A stretch of DNA of 64,000 nucleotides, from the NCBI GenBank assembly GCA_033980235.1, contig CM067077.1, positions 4,019,972-4,083,971 on the forward strand, written 5' to 3'. This DNA comes from Diadema setosum. Taxonomy: Eukaryota > Echinodermata > Echinoidea > Diadematoida > Diadematidae. Of this stretch, positions 1-11,665 are shown in pieces. Numbering within the stretch: the first letter of the stretch is position 1; each line of letters opens with the position of its first letter. Position numbers and translations under genes: made by a program. The notes below the pieces were generated by a model. That model had not been told where the DNA came from. It saw nothing but the letters and a program-made list of their open reading frames with translations, and did not search any database.

Positions 1-823
1 CCTCGTAAAAATGGATTGAAAGCATCCTTGTAAAATTTGACCAGTTTACGTGTTATCTCTATGGGAGAGCAGTTTTTCTGGAAGTGAAAATTGATATGAC
101 TATCTTTTTCGAGCACTAGCTCACTTATGCTTCGATGAATTTTTCCCAGATTTTAATATGTTGTAGCTGAGACTTTGGGCTATCGTAAGTGTGCCCTTCG
201 TTTTTTCATACGATGTCGGGATCACGTCAAAAAACTTAATTGAAATTAAAGTTTATCTTCGATGTATTGAAATATTTCTTTCTTTTTGCAACGTTATGTG
301 CAATAACTCAAGAAAAACATACCCTATCACCACCATATTTTGCACATGTTTAGTTCATGTCACGAACATAATTTCATAAAATAACAACGACTTGATCAGA
401 CGCCATCTTGGGCATGTAAATTAGGGTCAAAGGTCATAGATGTTTCATCCTGTATCTTGGTGAATACATGTCCTATCTTTCCCATATTTTGCACACGTAA
501 AGACCATGTTACAGGGATCATTTCATAAAATAACCATTTCTTGCTCAGATGCCATCTTGTCTGTGCAAAGTGGGGTCAAAGGTCATATGTACTTCTTTTT
601 CTATTTTCGCTATGACGTGTTATCTCTATGGGAGGGAATTTTTTAGATGTGAAAATTGACATGACTCTCTTTATCGAGCACTATCTTACTTATGCTTCGG
701 TGAATTTCTCTCAGATTTTAGTATGTTGTAGCTGAGACTTTGCACTATCAGGACTCGAATCATTGATTAAAAAAGAAATCGGATCACCTTAATTTGTCAG
801 TGATGACAAATTACAATCTCTAG
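1..823 (+). repeat. Helitron-like element, copy 1 (3' part, 5' end outside window)
   Basis: Direct copy of the sequence at 1748-2800; position 1 aligns with 1748. It ends in the arrangement expected of a Helitron 3' terminus: a 22-nt hairpin (791-812), 7 nt, then CTAG (820-823) followed by T, fitting insertion between A and T. Internally modular: the block with 'TTATGCTTCG' and 'ATGTTGTAGCTGAGACTTTG' occurs near 110-180 and again near 690-745. No Rep/helicase coding is seen, so it is non-autonomous. The family assignment rests on terminal structure only. Confidence 0.65.
791..812 (+). repeat. Helitron 3'-terminal hairpin, copy 1
   Basis: AATTTGTCA (791-799), loop GTGA, TGACAAATT (804-812): perfect 9-bp stem. 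CTAG starts 7 nt downstream. In Helitrons such a hairpin just before CTRR acts as the rolling-circle terminator. Confidence 0.7.
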
Positions 824-1640
824 TTTATTTCTTTATTTCTCCCCAAAAGTTGTGCAGAGGTTAGTTCAGAAAGTACTCTGCCTATCAATTTCAAAATTAT
901 ATCATGTATGCATCATGTCCTAAAGACAACAAATCTAATGTATCATTGTGATCAGTCGACCGTGACGTCACTATGACGTCATTATATGAAAACACATTCT
1001 CAATCATATCTAATTAATTGAATGGAATTTTTCAATGAAATTTGCGTCACATATATTTCAAGTTATGCGCATTCTACTCATATTCTCAAAATTCATATTT
1101 TCTCTAAAAACGTGCGCGTACGCGCGCGTTGAAATATTTGCATACTCCAATCGAGCTCAAAATTTTTTTGCACACGTTTCAGACCATTTAGAGCATTTTT
1201 TGAAAAATTGAAAAAATTGGACGGACGCGTACGCGCGCGCGCATATGCGCACGCACAGCTCATATGTCATAGAAATTTCCCGTTTTTTCACACTTATCGG
1301 ATGCCTGAAATGTCAAAGAATATTTCTGCCAAGTTTCAAGTCAATCCGAATCAATATGACGTCATACGGGCCCGTCAAAGTTGAAATTCCGCGCGCGCGT
1401 CAATGGCGATATACAGTGCAACTATGCCAAAAAACCGCCAATTTTAAATCCGATTTTACTCGTCAGGATGGACGATGACCCCCCATTTTCTTTACATATT
1501 TTGAAAGCTGATGAGTTGTACATGTCATCTTATGGGTTGGCGATGCTGGCAAAATGATTAAAAGATATCAAATTTCTTAATAAAGTAAAAAAAGTAAATT
1601 TTCAAAATGACGCCATCAAATTTCAAGTTCACTCTAACGT
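824..1640. other. Repeat-derived spacer with CREs and alternating purine-pyrimidine tracts
   Basis: No gene. Holds three perfect TGACGTCA palindromes (963-970, 974-981, 1357-1364) and CpG-dense alternating purine-pyrimidine runs at about 1111-1129 and 1225-1257. It may be the 5' body of the second Helitron, because no other boundary is visible between 823 and 1640. Confidence 0.5.
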
Positions 1641-2800
1641 ATCTCACTAATCCTTCGCCAATTTTCAATCAGATTTCAGTAGGTAGTAGCTTATTAAATG
1701 GTCTTTCATTAATATAATAACAACATTTTGATTGGATGACGGCATCACCTCGTGAAAATGGATTGAAAGTAATCTTGTCAAATTTGACCAGTTTACGTGT
1801 TATGTCTATGGGAGTGCAGTTTTTCTGGAAATGAAAATTGACATGACTATCTTTATCGAGCACTAGCTCACTTATGCTTCGGTGAATTTCTCCCAAATTT
1901 TAATATGTTGTAGCTAAGACTTTGGGCTATCGTAATGTGCCCTTCCTTTTTTTCATACGACGTCGGCATCACGTCGAAAAACTTGGCTAAAATTTGCGCT
2001 TGGCTTCGATGCAGCGTCATTTTGCTTAATACACAGGGCCTATGGAGGATGAAATAGGTCAGTGCATAGCGCATCCGACTCGTAATCCTAAGGTCCCCGG
2101 TTCGAGGCTCACCCCTGCCAATATTTTTTTCACTTTTTTTTTTAACACCTTTTTCTTCTTTTTCTTTAGTTAGTCTTATCCTCCCTTCCTTACTTTATCT
2201 TTTTCTGTTTTTTTTTATGCTTCTTAAAATTTCTATAAAATAACTTCATTTTTTCTTTATTTTTTCTTTCTTAAGTCTACTTTCTGTGCAATAGATCAAC
2301 AACAACAGTGGCTATCAACCCCATATTTTGCACATGTTTAGTTCGTGTCAAGTACATTATTTCATAAAATAACAACTACTTGATCAGACACAATCTTGGG
2401 TATGTAAATTAGGGTCAAAGGTCATAAATGTTTCATCCTGTATCTTCGTGAATACATGTCCTATCTTTCCCATATTTTGCACACGTATAGACGATGTCAC
2501 AAGAATTATTTCACAAAATAACCACTTTTTCCTCAGATGCCATCTTGGGAGTGTAAATGTGGGTCAAAGGTCATATGTACTTGTTGCTGTATTTTCATTA
2601 TAGTGTATACAGATTTGGTAGCAAAGATGGCAGATATGACTCCCTTTTCTAAATGAGAATCCAAACATCACACGGCCAATGTCTCTGAACACAGATGAAA
2701 CCTGCATGGTCATGCCTATTTCGATCAGGACTCGAATCCATGATAAAAAAAAAAATCGGATCACCTTAATTTGTCAGTGATGACAAATTACAATCTCTAG
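1641..2800 (+). repeat. Helitron-like element, copy 2
   Basis: Same family and orientation as copy 1. The hairpin AATTTGTCA (2768-2776), GTGA, TGACAAATT (2781-2789) is followed by CTAG (2797-2800) and T2801. Compared with copy 1 it carries about 230 extra bases (roughly 2022-2290), including a tRNA-like segment, and a different module just before the terminus. The left boundary is arbitrary; the element may begin as early as 824. Confidence 0.65.
2050..2120 (+). other. tRNA-derived (SINE-like) fragment
   Basis: Contains a pol III A-box-like TAGGTCAGTGC (2055-2065) and a B-box-like GGTTCGAGGCT (2099-2109) at tRNA-like spacing, with a possible CGT anticodon between them. The acceptor and anticodon stems do not pair well, so this is not a functional tRNA gene. 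It is followed by T-rich sequence and sits in the extra segment of Helitron copy 2. Either a SINE head inserted there or a captured tRNA piece. Confidence 0.5.
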
Positions 2801-2801
2801 T

Positions 2802-3381
2802 CTTATTTTTTTTTTGTCACGATGAAACGTACCGAAATTTCATAATGTTAGTGTTTATTCAAGACTACAACCTGCATTTTGTGTGTGTTTTTATTATTTC
2901 GCTGCGGCAGCTTAAGCACTACCCGTTACACTTGCTGAATCATGTACAGCTATCATGATACAAAAGTGGACCATCTGTCTCCTTGGAACTTTTCTGTGAA
3001 AGGGCATCTTTTGACGGGGAACGCTAGTGACGTATTCGTGCTATATTTAGGAAGTGTCGTCACAACCGGCAGGTGGTCACGTGGCGTGTCTAACAGTCAC
3101 GAGAAAGTATTGCTCGTGAATAGGCCTACAGTCTACTGTCTATAGAGGATGCAAATTACAAGTGTATTTCATTTTGTGTATGTCAACATACATGTGGGAT
3201 GATGCCATGATCGACAGACTAAGTGGTTGCACGGACTTTGCATCTCTCTGCTTCCACGAAATGCGAGTAACTGCTGAAAGTTTTTTGTTTTGTTTTGTTT
3301 TGTTTTTAATCTGAAATATACACGTGGAATCGATTCAGTGACTGCAAAATATCAGAAGTATTCATCAGCGAAGTGTAAAGC
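2802..3381. other. Unannotated spacer
   Basis: No gene or recognisable repeat apart from a short TTTTG run near 3283-3305. Confidence 0.5.
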
Positions 3382-3750
3382 AACAATGTGAAGAAAATGT
3401 TCACGAAATTTCCACCAAAATTAATCTCAAATCTATTATTCTTACGAAAAGTACACATTCTTTCGACAAGTTACTGACAACTCCCCCTGCCTTTTAAAAT
3501 AAGTTTCAAGTCGAGTGATCTTTGATATTGCAAAAATCAAAATGTTTAATTCTCTTATAGTTATTTTCTTTATGATCATGTTGCCCTATGTGACACCAAG
3601 AATCGCAGTAACCTTCTTTTCCAGCGATAATGGCACATGGATTTAACCAAAATTTCTAGGATTATTTTTTGTTGTTGAACGGATTGCTCGATTTCTCTCA
3701 ACTTCACTGATGTGTAATAAAGGTTTATGGTATCGCTGAATCCACATTTT
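3382..3750 (+). repeat. Decayed copy of TTAA foldback family A
   Basis: Matches the interior and right arm of the intact copy at 4093-4674 in the same order: 'AAAAGTACACATTC', 'CCCCCTGCCTTT', 'CAAGT.GAGTG', 'GAACGGATTG' and 'CACTGATGTGT'. Many substitutions and no clean ends, so an old insertion 340 bp from a younger one. It is followed by a T/G homopolymer (G12 at 3763-3774). Confidence 0.55.
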
Positions 3751-4092
3751 TTTTTTTTTTGAGGGGGGGGGGGGTTAATCCTTTCCCCCGTTAATTTATA
3801 GGCCCTACAATATTTTGCTGGTATGTCCCTATGCATGATTAACGAATTGTGATAAGGCACGTATACCGATGACAAATAGACGCCACATTCATGCTGTTGA
3901 GTTGCTTTGACTGTAACGATTGATATAACGTGAAAATTATTATATTTTCATTACCTTATGCTTCATTTGTTCTTTAATATTTTCATGATAACCTGCATGT
4001 ATAATGCTCGTATTTCTCACAGGAAGATGAACAAAAAATGGTGCAATGCGTGTGATAAAACTTTAATCTTCATGAGGACACTAAATACACAC

Positions 4093-4674
4093 TTAAAGGA
4101 CAAGTTCACCTTCATAAACATAAAGATTGAGAGAATGTAGCAATATTAGCAGAACACATCATTGAAAGTTTGAGGAAAATCGGACAATCCGTTCAAAAGT
4201 TATGAATTTTTGAAGTTTTAATGCAGTAACCACTGGATGAGAAGACTACTGCATTGTATGAAAAACTTAGATGTCACATGCGTACATGTACAACAATATA
4301 AGGAAAATAAAAAGAGAATTTCACAAAATTTCATCTTTTGAAAAAAGTACACATTCCCTTGACTCGTTACCGACATATGTTAGGGGTAATATCATTCCCC
4401 CTGCCTTTAGAAAGAGGCAAGTCAAGTGCTCTTTTATTATGCGAAAAAAGTGAAAATATGTTGAATTTTCTTTACATTTTCTTCGTACTGTTGTACGCAT
4501 ATGACTCACAAGCTTTAGTAGTCTCCTCATCCAGCGGTTCCAACACAAAAATTTTAAAAATTCATAACTTTTGCATCGATTGTCAAATTTTCCTCAAACT
4601 TTCACTGATGTGTTCTACTAATATTGCTGCATTCTCTCAATCCTTATGTTTATGAAGGTGAACTTGTCCTTTAA
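4093..4674 (+). mobile_element. TTAA-flanked foldback MITE, family A, copy 1
   Basis: 582 bp, bounded by TTAA (4093-4096 and 4671-4674). The terminal inverted repeats begin AGGACAAGTTCACCTTCAT and continue as an imperfect inverted repeat for about 250 bp per side. No transposase coding; the frames inside are fortuitous. TTAA boundaries are the hallmark of piggyBac-type transposition, so a non-autonomous piggyBac-like element is the best guess. Copies at 21362 and 55805 are in the opposite orientation. Confidence 0.8.
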
Positions 4675-5639
4675 GTTTGACACTGACTTAGTCTGTGTAT
4701 CTTGAATACTGTAGTACTGGTATTCTGTACAGGTTTAATGATGAATCATAGGGTAGCCTACATCAAGTGTGCATTCCTCGATAGAAAAGACTGGACCCTG
4801 CAGAATCTAAGCACACCGATCAATATGGGTATGTTGTAATCAATGATGCAATCATTGTGTCGCTTCTTTCCTCAGTCAAGAAAAATAATTGGCGGCTCAT
4901 TCATTGTTCGGGATCATTGGCAAGACGCACAGAAACCTGCGCTCCTACGCATTGTATGGCACTATGCCGAGATTAAAAACCTTGCCAAATACTCGCCTCA
5001 TGGTGGCGCGAGAGCAGATTGCTGACAAGCGTTTGCTCGCTCCTGCTGTGTTTCGCGGCTCCTTTGCAAACACACACACACACACACACACACACGTCTT
5101 GCGCACGCACCACTTGTCTTTGTGGTTGCTTGCCATACGTGGCCGTGCGACGCACAGCTCCGCCGCTGTTATGACTGTATTCGTACTCGTTGGTGCCGCC
5201 AAGCACGCGAACTTGCCTGTGATTGGTCAAATGTTTTTTGGCGCGCTGCCGACTGCTCTCGCCTGATTGGCGTAATGTTTTACAGGTACACGCGTGCACA
5301 AAGTGCTAAGCCAACTCCGTACATGCTATGACCAATGAGTGAGTGAGGAAGCTAGAAGGTTAGGGACACGTGGAAAATCGGAACGGGTGGCTGAATGTAA
5401 CCATGGAGCAACTAACATATAGTAGCTCCATGATGTAACTGTGCGCAGATAAGATTATCTACAATGGCGATATGGAATTCTAAATAGTGTAAAGAAAATG
5501 CAAGGGGAAATAATACAGGCAATCCCGCGAAATTTATAGTTTTGGTTTTGAATCTAAACCGGAGCATCGATTCTAGTTTGAGTATCCTTCTTATATCGAC
5601 TTGAGATCCGTTGAAAGCAACGGGACGTTACGTGATATA

Positions 5640-5640
<1 letters not shown>
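4675..5640. other. Spacer with (CA)n
   Basis: No gene supported. Contains a (CA)n microsatellite at 5070-5095 and is moderately CpG-rich from 4980 to 5330. The overlapping frames on both strands here are by-products of that composition. Confidence 0.5.

Positions 5641-5676
<36 letters not shown>
5641..5676 (+). repeat. (TG)18 microsatellite
   Basis: Uninterrupted TG dinucleotide run. Confidence 0.95.
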
Positions 5677-5680
<4 letters not shown>

Positions 5681-5861
5681 CTGTCGCAGATTTTCCGCGC
5701 TCTTTCTCCCTTTCCAGCTTCTGCTTTCAACCCACCATCCTATCCCTCTCTCACGATTTTCCCGTCACCTGTATTATCATAATACACGGATAATACGCGG
5801 AACGTGACGTGCTATTAGCCCTGCCCAAACTCGCACACCTGTATGCCATGGGCGACGTGAG

Positions 5862-5864
<3 letters not shown>

Positions 5865-5907
<43 letters not shown>
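5865..5907 (+). repeat. (AG)n microsatellite
   Basis: Uninterrupted AG run of about 43 bases. Confidence 0.95.
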
Positions 5908-5909
<2 letters not shown>

Positions 5910-6059
5910 AATTTCGCTTGTCTAATTCCCAGCGTCGAGTAGTGGCGATCACGTGACATAATCAATCTCTATAGACTCATTTCCAGATGTTCTCATTTGT
6001 CAGTTATAGATTGGCGACTCAGTTTTTCCCCTGATATAATCATATTAATATCTTTATAA

Positions 6060-6136
6060 TGAAGAGCTTGCTTCCAAAAGGCGCTAAATCCATTGGAAAA
6101 TGATTGATTTAGAGCCTTTTGGAAACAAGCTCTTCA
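6060..6136. repeat. Isolated 31-bp near-perfect hairpin
   Basis: TGAAGAGCTTGCTTCCAAAA (left arm start) pairs with TTTTGGAAACAAGCTCTTCA (right arm end). Only a few mismatches in a stem of about 31 bp around a 15-nt loop. Could be a very small foldback element or a pre-miRNA-sized hairpin; nothing in the sequence decides. Confidence 0.6.
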
Positions 6137-7120
6137 TATATTTTCAGACATTTTCAGGTGTCAAGAAAAAGTTTGCGTGACATAGAATAAGAAAAATGTC
6201 GTAGCAAACTTGGACTAAGAAACAAAGCAAAAACCTGTTTAAAAGGTGCAAGATTATCTCTGATAAAAACAAAGCGTGTTAATGCATTGTCAGTATGAAA
6301 GTCACTTTGTCTCATTTCGTAAAATTCATCTCCCGTCATATTTACCGACGTGTTCTCGGTGTTCGCAGTCAGTCATATACCGGCAGGGTTCCGTTGTTAT
6401 CTAATGAGTAATATGTGTGTTACATACACGAGTGATATCCCAAAATGTGTTTATTTATCTATTTATTTGTTTGTTACCAATCCCCTCTCCACCTTCTCTC
6501 TCTCTTACTCTCTTTCATTCTCGTCATCTCCCTTTCCTTTCTCCTCTTTGCTCCTTCTCCTTTCCCCCCCATCCCTCCTGTCAATGATGGGGTCACCGCA
6601 GCGATGCGAAGGTGGGCTCCCCGACACTCGCTGATCGTTCGCCCCGAGTCCAGCCCACGGGGCAGCCTCCATCGTTCCGCTGGATTGACGGGGTACACGC
6701 AGTGCGGGTCACGTCACGCACGTGCCAACCATCATCTTACTTCGTTTGCTCTTTTGGTGTGTTCCAGATGCTCCCGCCAAAAGCATGATTTGCGAGGGAA
6801 TGACAACGATAACAAGAGGTGGGATTGAGAGCTTTGAAGGAAGAACGAAGGGAGATTCTCTGGATGATAGATCGTCGGTAAAAGGGTCATGTTAGTATAA
6901 GAAAGAGGTATGCATCACGAGATGTTATTAAGGAGGAAAAAGGTCATGATTGCGCGAGTTCTGTGATGATGGCCTCGACAATTACCACTTCCAAAATCGA
7001 AAAAAAACTCTGCTCAACGATCGCCTTGATGGTCCCGTGCCGCTGTTGGTGACGTTGATGGCGAGCGCTGGGAGGACCACCTCCCTGGTGTGAGTGAGTA
7101 TGTTGCGGGGGTGGTAAGAC
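6137..7120. other. Unannotated spacer
   Basis: Pyrimidine-rich at 6480-6580, then a CpG-rich patch at about 6595-6740. No gene or transposon recognised. Confidence 0.5.
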
Positions 7121-7173
<53 letters not shown>

Positions 7174-7277
7174 ACTGACAGGGTAGTGCGGTGATGATGA
7201 TGATGACGATGATGGTGACGATGATGGTGACGATGATGGTGACGATGATGGTGACGATGATGGTGACGATGATGGTG
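7121..7277 (+). repeat. (ATG)n microsatellite and 12-bp minisatellite
   Basis: (ATG)n at 7121-7173, then tandem copies of a 12-bp unit GATGATGGTGAC from about 7193 to 7277. Confidence 0.9.
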
Positions 7278-8168
7278 CCCTCAATGAGCTAGATTATGAT
7301 AACATCGTAAGGCCTATATCTGTGTACATTCTGCAGCGGTAATGTGTCCTACCATCACAGATGTGTATAGTTAAGGCATATTTATTGAGACAGAAAATAA
7401 TACGCAAATAGTTAAGGGTATACAATCCAGTCACGTCGTGTGACAAACTAGCACTTGCCTCATTTTGTCGTAGCCATGGCAACGGCGTTACCGCAGGGTG
7501 GATGCATTCTCAGATGTTTGATGACTGACAACCGAGAGCTTCTTCGTATCTCGGCATCACACGCTCGATAAGAAGACCCCTCCCTCTCACGTCTTTTCAT
7601 GCGCGTATCCAATTTCTGTTATTTTCATACTCGCGTGCAAGATTTTATTTTTTTTTTTCACCTCGAAGAAAAAATATGGTATTTATTTTTAATCCTGGTG
7701 CCTCTTTGTCACCTCAGCAAAAGACCTGGTTGTTTATATTTTTCACGAGTGCTGTAGGGTATAGCCAGGTTCTGCCAAGAGTTTGAGGGTGGTATCTGCC
7801 AAGGAAAATACGGAGGCAAGAAAAGACCTTGATATTTGACACATCTAAGTCACCTCTTCCTGAACAGTTTAAAGAGATTTCGTGTCCAAATCCCCCTTCC
7901 TTTCCTGGCAGATAATGGTTCACATTATTGTTGGCGAAATCCAATCCTCCATGAGAGGCGAATGATTCAACTTTAAATCAATTCATTTAGGCCTACTCAG
8001 TGTCAGTTTGAGCACTGTTATATTTCAGTAAAACCATAAAATCGAAATGGTTGTATAATGCATGAGGACTTGAAATTTATGATCAAGTAGTCCAGGACAT
8101 CATGGCCACCATCAGCATTATCCCCCCCCCCCCATGATCATCCTCTTCACAATTATCATCTGCTTTAC
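7278..8168. other. Unannotated spacer
   Basis: No gene or repeat recognised; C12 run at 8122-8133. Confidence 0.5.
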
Positions 8169-8310
8169 TATATCCGCATTCTCCTCCTCCTCCTCCTCCT
8201 AATCCTCCTCCTCCTCCTCCTCCTCATCATCATCATCATCAACATCATCATCATCAGCAGCAGCAGCATCAGCATCAGTAGGAGCATTCTCATCATGATA
8301 TAATCATCAT
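8169..8310 (+). repeat. (CTC)n / (CAT)n compound microsatellite
   Basis: CTC/CCT trinucleotides to about 8225, then CAT and CAG trinucleotides; more CAT repeats around 8330-8350. It produces a long low-complexity minus-strand frame that is not a gene. Confidence 0.85.
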
Positions 8311-9539
8311 CATAATTATTACCCCCTCCCCCCATCATCGTCATCATCATCTCCATCTTGCAACCACTGTTGTCATAGCAATCTCCATCTGCAGTCTCTG
8401 ATATCAGACCTCGTACATCATAACTCATTAGAAATCTGATCCGCCACTCGCATCTGGTACGCATCGTGATCTCAACAATCGACCGACTGTGTGCAGCTAT
8501 TCCTCGGCGAGATGCCGAAAGTGCCCCCTTTTTATATCGCCGTCTGACTCCCCTACGAATTATAACGAGGAAAGATAACTTCATATCTGTTTACATTTCT
8601 CATCGGATTTGCCCTCCATGATGTGAATCTCACTGGACTAGTGAGGGACGTTTTTTTTTTTTTCTCCGTGTTTAGCAAATGTTGAAAAACCTTAATCATA
8701 TCTTTAGCTTGTAGATGAATGAATGGTCTCCCAGTCATCACTTTTGCGCATAGATGAAAGGTCAACTGACATGAAAATAATTGTTAATCTGTATCCATCT
8801 TTTGAATGTTGAGATAAGCAACCCATATTGATTACGTTCATAGCTCACTGAGCATATAGCATCAACTCCATCCAACAGGTTTATGCTTGCTTTTTTTTTC
8901 TTCAGTCATCTTCATAATTTTGTAAAATAGATGTTCCCAATATCAACCTGATGTTACGGTTGTCATAATGTCGCATCCACATCTTATGTAGCTGAAATGT
9001 TGGCCTCTTGGTGAAAGCGTATTCCTGCTTCAAACATTTAAAAAACAACGAGACATCATGAATTGAGGACGTAGCTTGCTTTTTTTCTTCTTTTTGATCA
9101 TTTATCGATAGAATAGAATACTTCACCTCCTGAGGGTCCTCGTTCAAAACAAAAGGAAAAGAAAAATAGATTTATCTAATAATCCTTCCTTCAAAGTATA
9201 GGCATCTGTTCACCCCAGGTTGCAATGTCGTAACTTTCTTTATTCGCATGGACGCAGTCCCATCACAGGGAGCAACTTACGAGTTTACAAGCGTTGTATT
9301 TCTATAGGGATTTTGAGGGGATTACAATGATTATACATTTCGGACGTCCCAAGCTGAATCTTAAGGAAATAGAGAATTTTAATGTCTACAAGCTGAAGGA
9401 AAACACTTAGGATAAAAAAAAAAAAAAAAATCCTTAGGGACGTGTTTTCCCTGTCCAGTTTGTCGTTAAACAAGTAAGCAAAAACGACCGGGAGTCGTTT
9501 CACCATAACGTGTCAAAAAGAAAGGCGGCAGATTCATTT
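8311..9539. other. Unannotated spacer
   Basis: No gene, transposon terminus or splice-bounded frame recognised. Confidence 0.45.
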
Positions 9540-9601
9540 TATTGTTGTTGTTGTTGTTGTGTTTTTTGTTTTTGTTTTTGTTTTTGTTTTTGTTTTTTTT
9601 T
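9540..9601 (+). repeat. (GTT)n and (TTTTTG)n repeats
   Basis: GTT trinucleotides followed by a 6-bp TTTTTG-type repeat. Confidence 0.9.
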
Positions 9602-10497
9602 TACTGGATATACAATACCTTGTAACTACAATGTGCACCTGTCCCTGATATAGATGGGATCGAAAATAGACGAAGTTTGTTTCCTTGCCTTCCTAACATT
9701 GTCCCGATGAGGCGGGACTTTTTCTGGCTGACGGGAATTCGTGGCGGGAATTTGATGCTGGAGTCCGTTATCTTAATCGTGTCGATAAAGCACGACTCTT
9801 TATACACTTGATCTGTCGTTCCCTGATCGGGAATCAATTTGTAGGCTGTAAAACAAACTGATTCCGTTATTACCTCTGTCATCAACTGGTATAATTATCA
9901 GCATCAGCTATTAAGATGTGGTGCAGTTGTAATTCAGATATCGTGGTTCTGAGATAGTTCCCGCAGAAATCCACCGGACAACTAGACTGACTGGCCAAAC
10001 TCGACTTGCATCTTCAGTCTATCTACCTGAGCACAAGTCATACGAAAGAAGAAGAAGTTGACGATATAGTAGACTGTAATAATTTAATAAAGGGGGTGCA
10101 TCAGATACCGCAAATATAATGGAGGGAAATCTAAATAGAGATATATGACGAGAAGGGGTGGGGGTGAGAGCGAAGAATTATGACGAGGAAATAAGATTGA
10201 AATATATTACGACCTTTTTGACATATGCGATAAATATTACAGGCATCAGATACAGTTGACGTGAGTCAGTGTTCATCATGTCCTTTTTTTTTTTATTTGA
10301 AAGGAACGACCTCATCTTGTTGACAATGTCAGAACTGACAGAATATGAATTGGGACTCGGACGGAGCAATAATTTTTCGGCTATGTTCTCTATATATCGT
10401 CGTTGTGTTCATGGAGAATCAGTGCAGTAAACGTTATTTTTAATGTTCGTACTGTACTTATACTGCACATTGTGTTAAAGGTGGGGGGAGGGGTGAA
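9602..10497. other. Unannotated spacer
   Basis: Nothing recognised; a few chance minus-strand frames. Confidence 0.45.
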
Positions 10498-11045
10498 GTT
10501 TGTTATTCCAAAGGTTCGTTAATCTGAAAATGAAATAAGGTTCGTTGTTCCGAAGGTTTGTTATTCCGAAGGTTTGTTATTCCGAAGCACACAAAGTCTG
10601 TATACCTATATGTGCGTCAATCAGAAAATGAAATCGGGATCGTTAATCCGAACATTTTTTTTTGTGGCGTTGCATTTCGAAGGTTCGTTAAATCCGAAAA
10701 TGAAGTAAGATTCGTTACTCCGAAGGTTTGTAGTTCCGAACATGAGATAAGGTTCCTTATCTCGAAGGTTCGTTTATCCGACTATGAAATAAGGTTTGTA
10801 ATTCCGAAAGTTCGTTGGTACGCCTTTTTTTAACGAATCTTTTTCCATTTTCGGATTAAAACGAACCTTCGGAATAACGAAACTTCGGAATAACGCCACA
10901 AATGTTCGGATTAACGAGCCCTATTTCATTTTCCGATTAATGAACATCTAGACATACGGAATTTGTGTGTTTCGGAATAAAGAACCTTCGGAACAACAAA
11001 ACTAAATCCATCTTTCGGATTAACGAACCTTCGTAATAAAAGAAC
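10498..11045. repeat. Mirror-oriented array of a TTCGTTATTCCGAAGG-type unit, copy 1
   Basis: The left part (to about 10830) repeats units such as GGTTCGTTATTCCGAAGG and AATCCGAAAATGAAATAAGG. The right part carries the same units as reverse complement (CCTTCGGAATAACGAAC, TTCATTTTCGGATTAACG). The whole block folds back on itself and also contains tandem repeats within each arm. A related block lies at 25038-25433. Probably a foldback element with internally expanded arms; no coding. Confidence 0.8.
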
Positions 11046-11582
11046 GTCACTCTGCTAAACATATCATGATTTAAAAAAAAAAAATTGAGTGCGACGTGGA
11101 AAGAGAATCGATGACTCTCGATGAGAAGACAATCTTTTAATCGTCCATATTTACTTCGCCTCCCTGAAGAAAAATTCCGCAGAAAACCTAATCAGCCTGC
11201 TGAGTGATATATGGACGTGAGGAACATAGCAGCAATATGTTTTCTTCATTCATTATTTCCGTTCATTCTCCCGCTCCTTGTGTTTTTTTTTTCTTTTTAT
11301 GCAGTTGTTGTTGGCATCATTCTTCTCTCATTTTTTTTTTAGCTTCCTCTTCAGAGACTTCTGGGAGCAAGGGGTCAAGCGATGTCGTGGGAAGCTGAAA
11401 TGAGATGACCACCTGAACACCATCTCGTCCCGGGTTCTCTCCCATCACGTCTGCCAGTCAGTGGTCGTCAAGTCAACCGACTCGATGGCTTGAAGTAGCA
11501 GCATCAGCATGCATTCATTACCCAAAGGTCCATAGCTTTATGTTGATATCATACTCGTCTCCCGATTTTAAATTTCTATAGA
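11046..11582. other. Unannotated spacer
   Basis: No gene or repeat recognised. Confidence 0.45.
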
Positions 11583-11665
11583 TAATGATAATAATAATGA
11601 TAATGATAAAGGACATTTATATTGCGCAGCTACTATAACAATATACGCTACTGCGCATTACAAAG
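11583..11665 (-). repeat. LINE (CR1/L2-type) 3' tail
   Basis: On the minus strand this reads as a 'TAATGCGC...GCGCAATATAAATG' segment running into (ATT/ATC)n. That resembles the 3' ends of CR1/L2-like non-LTR elements and the tail of the LINE at 45850-47143. Only the terminal segment is recognisable. Confidence 0.5.

Noticed and set aside
2050..2120. Functional tRNA-Thr gene
   Set aside because: Anticodon and acceptor stems do not pair; only the internal promoter-like boxes resemble a tRNA.
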